Source: Auriscalpium vulgare (Eukaryota > Basidiomycota > Agaricomycetes > Russulales > Auriscalpiaceae). Taken from it: a stretch of DNA of 64,000 bases. Made by a program: the position numbers and the translations under genes. Positions 59,829-64,000 of the stretch are shown piece by piece. The DNA lies in assembly GCA_019915015.1 (NCBI GenBank), contig JAHBBC010000001.1, forward strand, positions 3,720,001 through 3,784,000, read 5' to 3'. Below the pieces are notes generated by a model. It was not told where the DNA came from. It worked only from the letters and a program-made list of their open reading frames with translations, and ran no database searches. Numbering within the stretch: the stretch's first letter is position 1; each line of letters opens with the position of its first letter.

Positions 59829-62278
59829 TCACCGGCGCGCGCGCGAAGCAGCAGTGCGCGGGGACCGCCGCACGGCCGTGTCGTCCTCGACATGCGGCGG
59901 GACACCGTTCGCCCGCGTGCGCTTCGGGGCCTGCGTGGGCACGGGCTGGGGCGGGCCTGCGCGCAGGTTCTTCTTGCGCGGCGCAGGCACCCGAGGCAGC
60001 TCGTCGTCCGCCCGGCGCCCGCGCTTTGCCTGGGGCTCGGGCTCGTCCGCCTCGTCAATCGCGTCCATGGGTGATCCGGGCTGCTCTCGTGCACGCTTGC
60101 CGACGACGGTGGCGTCGACGACGGGGTTCTCTGGTGACGCGGAGATGTCGCGCTGGCTCTCTTGCTGCTCGGCAAGAGCGAGGACCTGGCTACGGCGCTC
60201 GAGGCGCGCACGCGACCCGACGCGGCCCACGGGGCCTGCGCGTTGCGGGGACGACTGGAGGGTGAGGCTGTTGACACCTGCGACAGGGATGTCGCCGTCG
60301 GACGGCATCGCGGAGAGCATCGACCCCTCGCCAGTGACGACCCTAGTATCCAAGTAGTCGATAGACTCTTCGGAGATCTCTGTCAGACTACGGGGGATAG
60401 GGCGAGCCGCGGGTTCAGCAAGCCACGGATGCTCCAGGGCGTTGGTGAGGGTCATGCGTGTCGTAGGGTCCGTATCGAGGAGTCGCCGAATGAAGTCAAT
60501 CGCTACGAAGAGGATACACTGTATCAGCACCAGTAATAGGTTTACATATATGCACAAACCTACCTGCGGGGCTGACATTGTTCTCGGTCAACGAGCTCCA
60601 CTCGATCGTGCGCTCGGCAATCCGCTGACGGATCTCAAGATCGGCATTCTCGAGGAAAGGCGTTGAGTTGGTCAACCTGCCATCAGAAGGCCCAAATCTA
60701 AGCTCCCAATAATTAGGGATGCGAGGATGAGGAACGAACATAGAGAACACGATGACTCCGACGCTCCAACTGTCGACGAGGTGATCGTAGCCCTGAGTGT
60801 TCGTCTGGTTGACCACCTCTGGGGCGAGGTAGCTCGGTGTGCCGCACATGGTCTACGTACGGCGTCAGTATAGTCACGAGAGCACTACGCGAACAGGACG
60901 TACGCGCAGCATCGTGAGACTATCAACTGCCTTGGCTAAGCCAAAGTCGGCGACTTTGATGTCGGGGTCGTCATCGCCGGTCATGAGAATGTTCTACAGA
61001 ATGAGAATCAGATTTCAGAGGCTTCAGCCAACCTTGCAGGACTCACCTCAGGCTTGAGGTCACGATGGGTGATGTTGCGGCCATGGATGTACTAAAGGCT
61101 AGCGTCAGTTAAGCTCATAGCATCCATCTAAAACAATCCCTCACGGAAAGAGCATCGCACATCTGCCGGGTAAACTTCCTGGCCTCGTCCTCCTCTACAA
61201 ACGCCAGGAATGTGAGCACGCAGACGCTTTAGTTAGAAAGAGACATACTCAAGCCGTTCCTCTTCAGGATATAATCCAAAAGATCACCTCCGGGGATGTA
61301 CTCAAGAACAAGGACTGTAGAGGATAAAAAGTCAACCAAGGGCCAACCGCTAAGTGTCAAACGAAATGCGCACAGATATCATTGTTCTCGTTCTTGCCTC
61401 CGAAGAACGTCTCCTTCAGGCGACAAATGCTTGGATGGTCCAGGCTTTCCAAGATAGCAATCTCCCGCTGGAAATTCTGGATTTTGGCGGGGTCATTGCC
61501 GCGCATCTTCGCGCCGTGGATGACCTTCACGGCCCACGTCTCGCCCGTCGCGCGCTCGATGGCGCTCATGACGGTGGCAAACGTGCCTGCGCCGAGCTCG
61601 TGCGACATGTCATACTTAGCGTATACACCATCAAGCTCGACAGGGCTCGCAAGATCGCGGTATATGAACCCTACATCGAGATAGACAGTCGGTCAGCCAG
61701 GCACCAACCGGACGAACAAAGCCGAACGTACGATAATCTTCGTTGTCGTGCTGCTTGACTGGCGTTCCAAACGCGATTACGTTACTGTCGCGCAAGATCG
61801 CAGAGTTATTCTTGCCGATCCTACGTTCGTTGATCTGTCAAAATGAATTAGCATCAACTCAATTCTGCACCCCCCCAGCGCATTCACTCACGTAGGTTCC
61901 ATTCGTCGACAGGTCGATGACAGTAACGATGCTCTCCGCGCCCTCCTTTCCGTTCCACTCGATCCTACAGTGGTTGAAACCTGGGCGCCACAGCAACTTT
62001 GTCAGTAGGCGATGAAAAGCAAGGGGGGTGGGCGTACTGATTTTCAGGCTGGGGAAGATGATGTCGTTGTGAGGGGCCTCGCCGCGGCCAAAGCGGGTCG
62101 TGGGCCTGAGCTTGAGGAGATCGACACGCGTCACACATCGGTCGAGGGGAACGAGGCACCCGAAGAGGTGCGACTCCATCGGGTGTACGTCGTACGACTG
62201 CGATGCAAGCTGAGTGGCATTCTCCTCCGCCTGTGTGTAGTCTTGTTCATTGTATTGGGGGGAAGATGGAGGGTCCAT
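59829..62278 (-). CDS. CDS1: FHA-domain checkpoint kinase, Chk2/Cds1/Rad53 family
   Basis: Ser/Thr kinase of the DNA-damage and replication checkpoint, expected in the nucleus downstream of ATM/ATR-type kinases. The N-terminus (MDPPSSPQYNEQDYTQAEEN, then ATQLASQ) has a TQ/TQ/SQ cluster, the phosphorylation target expected in this family. One FHA domain follows (LRPTTRFGRGEAPHNDIIF, then DLSTNGTY). The kinase domain has LGAGTFATV (Gly loop), WAVKVI (Lys), HPSICRLKETFF, HGRNITHRDLKPENIL, ADFGLAKA, MCGTPSYLAPEV and VDSWSVGVIVFSM. A 170-residue tail has bipartite basic motifs (KRAREQPG, KRGRRADDE). Several introns, including ones in the FHA and just after KNENNDI. ATG 62278 is preferred over an in-frame ATG at 62707, whose extra sequence looks like a translated leader. 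Confidence 0.87.
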
Positions 62279-64000
62279 ATTGAGATGGGTGTTGACCTGT
62301 GGAAGACGGAAGACGACGGTGTCAGCGCTGGTGTTCTGAGATGTATGCGATGAGAGCGAGCAGAGAGGAGAGAAAAGAGGGGAAACGCGAGCCAGAGGCA
62401 GGCGCGAGTGGCAATAGAATACGAGCGGCGGTGCTAGTGTCGATGTCACTGGGGGAATTGCACGGCGTCGCGTACCTTTTAAGCGTGCGCGACGCGTCTG
62501 CCAAGCAGCTGTGATGGTCAAGCGCGTACAGTTCCGCGACGGTTCAAGCTGGGAGAAGTGGGGGTCAAAGCTGGGGGAAGCGACGCGTCGCTGGAGGAGG
62601 GAGGAGGAGAGAAGAGAGAAGAGCGCAAGGCGGGGTGGTTCATCGGGCTGTGGCCGTCGCCAACCGCCCGGCTTCCCCGTCCGCACGTGCCTTGCCCGCA
62701 GCTCCATTTGTTTTGGTATTTCGCTATACCTCTAACAGTCTAACTGCACTCTTTCGCCTTCAAGTAATCCGCTTGCATACTAAACCTACCGCCCAGAACC
62801 CCATATTACGCGAAACTCTTCCTGAAACGCTTGAATATCTCGCCTGTGCCCACTTCAAGTTGTGCTCACTGGCAGGAGCCACTAGCTTTGTTCCCTCCCA
62901 TCCACCCACGAAAGGGCTCAGACAAAGCCTCCATGACTATGCGCTGTGCAGCTTCGCACAGCCCATGGCACCGCTTCCATCGATTGCGACGAGGCTTCAT
63001 TGAAGTCCCTTTGCGTGCATGCACCGACAAACAATGCTGCCCCATTGTTTTAAACCACCTAAAAGCGTGCATTGCTCGCCGCCGCATTGCTCGCATTGTC
63101 CGAATGCGTTGCCAGGACATCAAATTTGACGACGACGCGAAGGGCGACGAAGCCGGCCCAGCCGAGATTATGAAGAGCCTGGTCATAGCATACTTAGTCT
63201 CCGTAGCTGACTCAATGGCAGATGGTACTAGTACTGTACTCGATCTGTCATAGATCACAGCACCCATTTGCAAGGGCCGCTGTCTTGGGCTCGAGAAGGC
63301 CCCCGCACAAATTTCTCCATCATACTGAAAGTAGTAGGATTTGCCGTGCGCACTGGATTGTAGATGTAGGTCTCGGAAAGCCCTCCATGCCCCTCATAGG
63401 CTTGTCAGGTCGGTGCGTGTGGTCCCCGGTCGCTGGTATGATTCGCCTCGATGACCAACACTGTGGGATGCTATATTATCGAGTCCCCCCCGTGATCGAG
63501 GAACTGATGTTTGTCAGAGGTAGACAGCGTTCTTACTGCAGTGAAAGCCAGGCCACACGAATCACTAATACTGACTGCGCATGGCTGCGAATGAGAATGG
63601 CGGAGCTCTCGACTGGTGGTCATGCATGGGCTAGAAGTACCGGTTGTGAGGAGCCCGGCCGCGAGCCTCGTCGACATCGAGCACAGCGAGTCTGACATCG
63701 ATATCGCGGATTGGTATCCCTGCGCGCGCAACCTCAAATCACGACGACATAGCGCATAATAGCGTGAACGGTCCATCCATAGCAAAAAGTGATAAATTAC
63801 AACTCCAACCACACCACTGCAAAGGTCCGAGGAACGAGTGCGAACAGAAAGGTCGACAACGAGAACGGAGCGATAACATACTAGTCTGCCTTAAGATAGT
63901 CCAGACGGTTTTGCGTGCATGAATGCGAGGGCGGGATGAATAGGTCGGGTGAATTTAAATGGGGTTATTGCAGGTATATATACACATGCATGGGCTTGAG
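62279..64000. other. Right-end region without recognisable gene
   Basis: About 1.7 kb upstream of the kinase. The first 430 bp are purine-rich on the plus strand and probably hold the kinase leader and promoter. Open frames at 62635-63253 and 63222-63812 show no family resemblance, splice pattern or codon bias that would support a gene. A gatatataca-like AT stretch lies near the right edge. Confidence 0.4.

Noticed and set aside
62279..62707. N-terminal extension of the checkpoint kinase from the ATG at 62707
   Set aside because: The added sequence is low-complexity, looks like a translated leader, and precedes a family-like start at 62278.
62831..63812. Possible gene at the right end
   Set aside because: The frames are short, overlap on both strands, and show no splice consensus or family motif.

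Overview
The window looks like a nuclear contig from a basidiomycete fungus, most likely an Agaricomycete; a wood-decay polypore-type species is possible but is my inference. The reasons are GC-rich genes split by many 45-70 nt GT-AG introns, short intergenic spaces, genes densely placed on both strands, and protein families typical of that group. No rRNA, tRNA, CRISPR array or bacterial-type signal was seen. All gene models were spliced by eye from frame continuity and consensus splice sites. Where I added up the exons (CLC, SmD3, mL54, threonine dehydratase, terpene cyclase, MARVEL-like protein, securin-like protein) the totals divide by three.

Layout. 1-31 kb is mostly housekeeping: the start of an unknown basic protein (minus, runs off the left edge), a CLC chloride/proton exchanger, the spliceosomal protein SmD3, the Golgi tether COG2 and, converging on it, the endosomal tether VPS8. 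Then come mitoribosomal protein mL54, a Cti6-like PHD protein, threonine dehydratase, a HAD-type terpene cyclase (the one clear secondary-metabolism gene), a four-pass membrane protein, complex I subunit NDUFB3, DNA topoisomerase I and a securin-like protein. 31.9-45.7 kb is rich in duplications: two seven-pass membrane-protein paralogues arranged head to head around a 2.7 kb decayed spacer, followed by two tandem secreted GH2 beta-mannosidases. 46-54.7 kb holds a Nup120/Nup160-type nucleoporin gene bracketed by two inverted copies of a 1.4-1.6 kb TIR-type element. 54.7-62.3 kb, all on the minus strand, encodes a methionine-type amino-acid permease, an F-box-like protein and an FHA-domain Chk2/Cds1-family checkpoint kinase. 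I see no gene in the last 1.7 kb.

The genes do not form one pathway. The two mannosidases would act on extracellular mannan oligosaccharides. The terpene cyclase has no visible P450 or oxidoreductase partners nearby. Most notable are the HAD/DxDTT terpene cyclase, a 6-nt micro-exon in SMD3, a 14-nt micro-exon plus a GC-AG intron in the CLC gene, the inverted elements around the nucleoporin gene, the membrane-protein pair with differing introns, two tandem hairpins near 31.3 kb, and the securin candidate.
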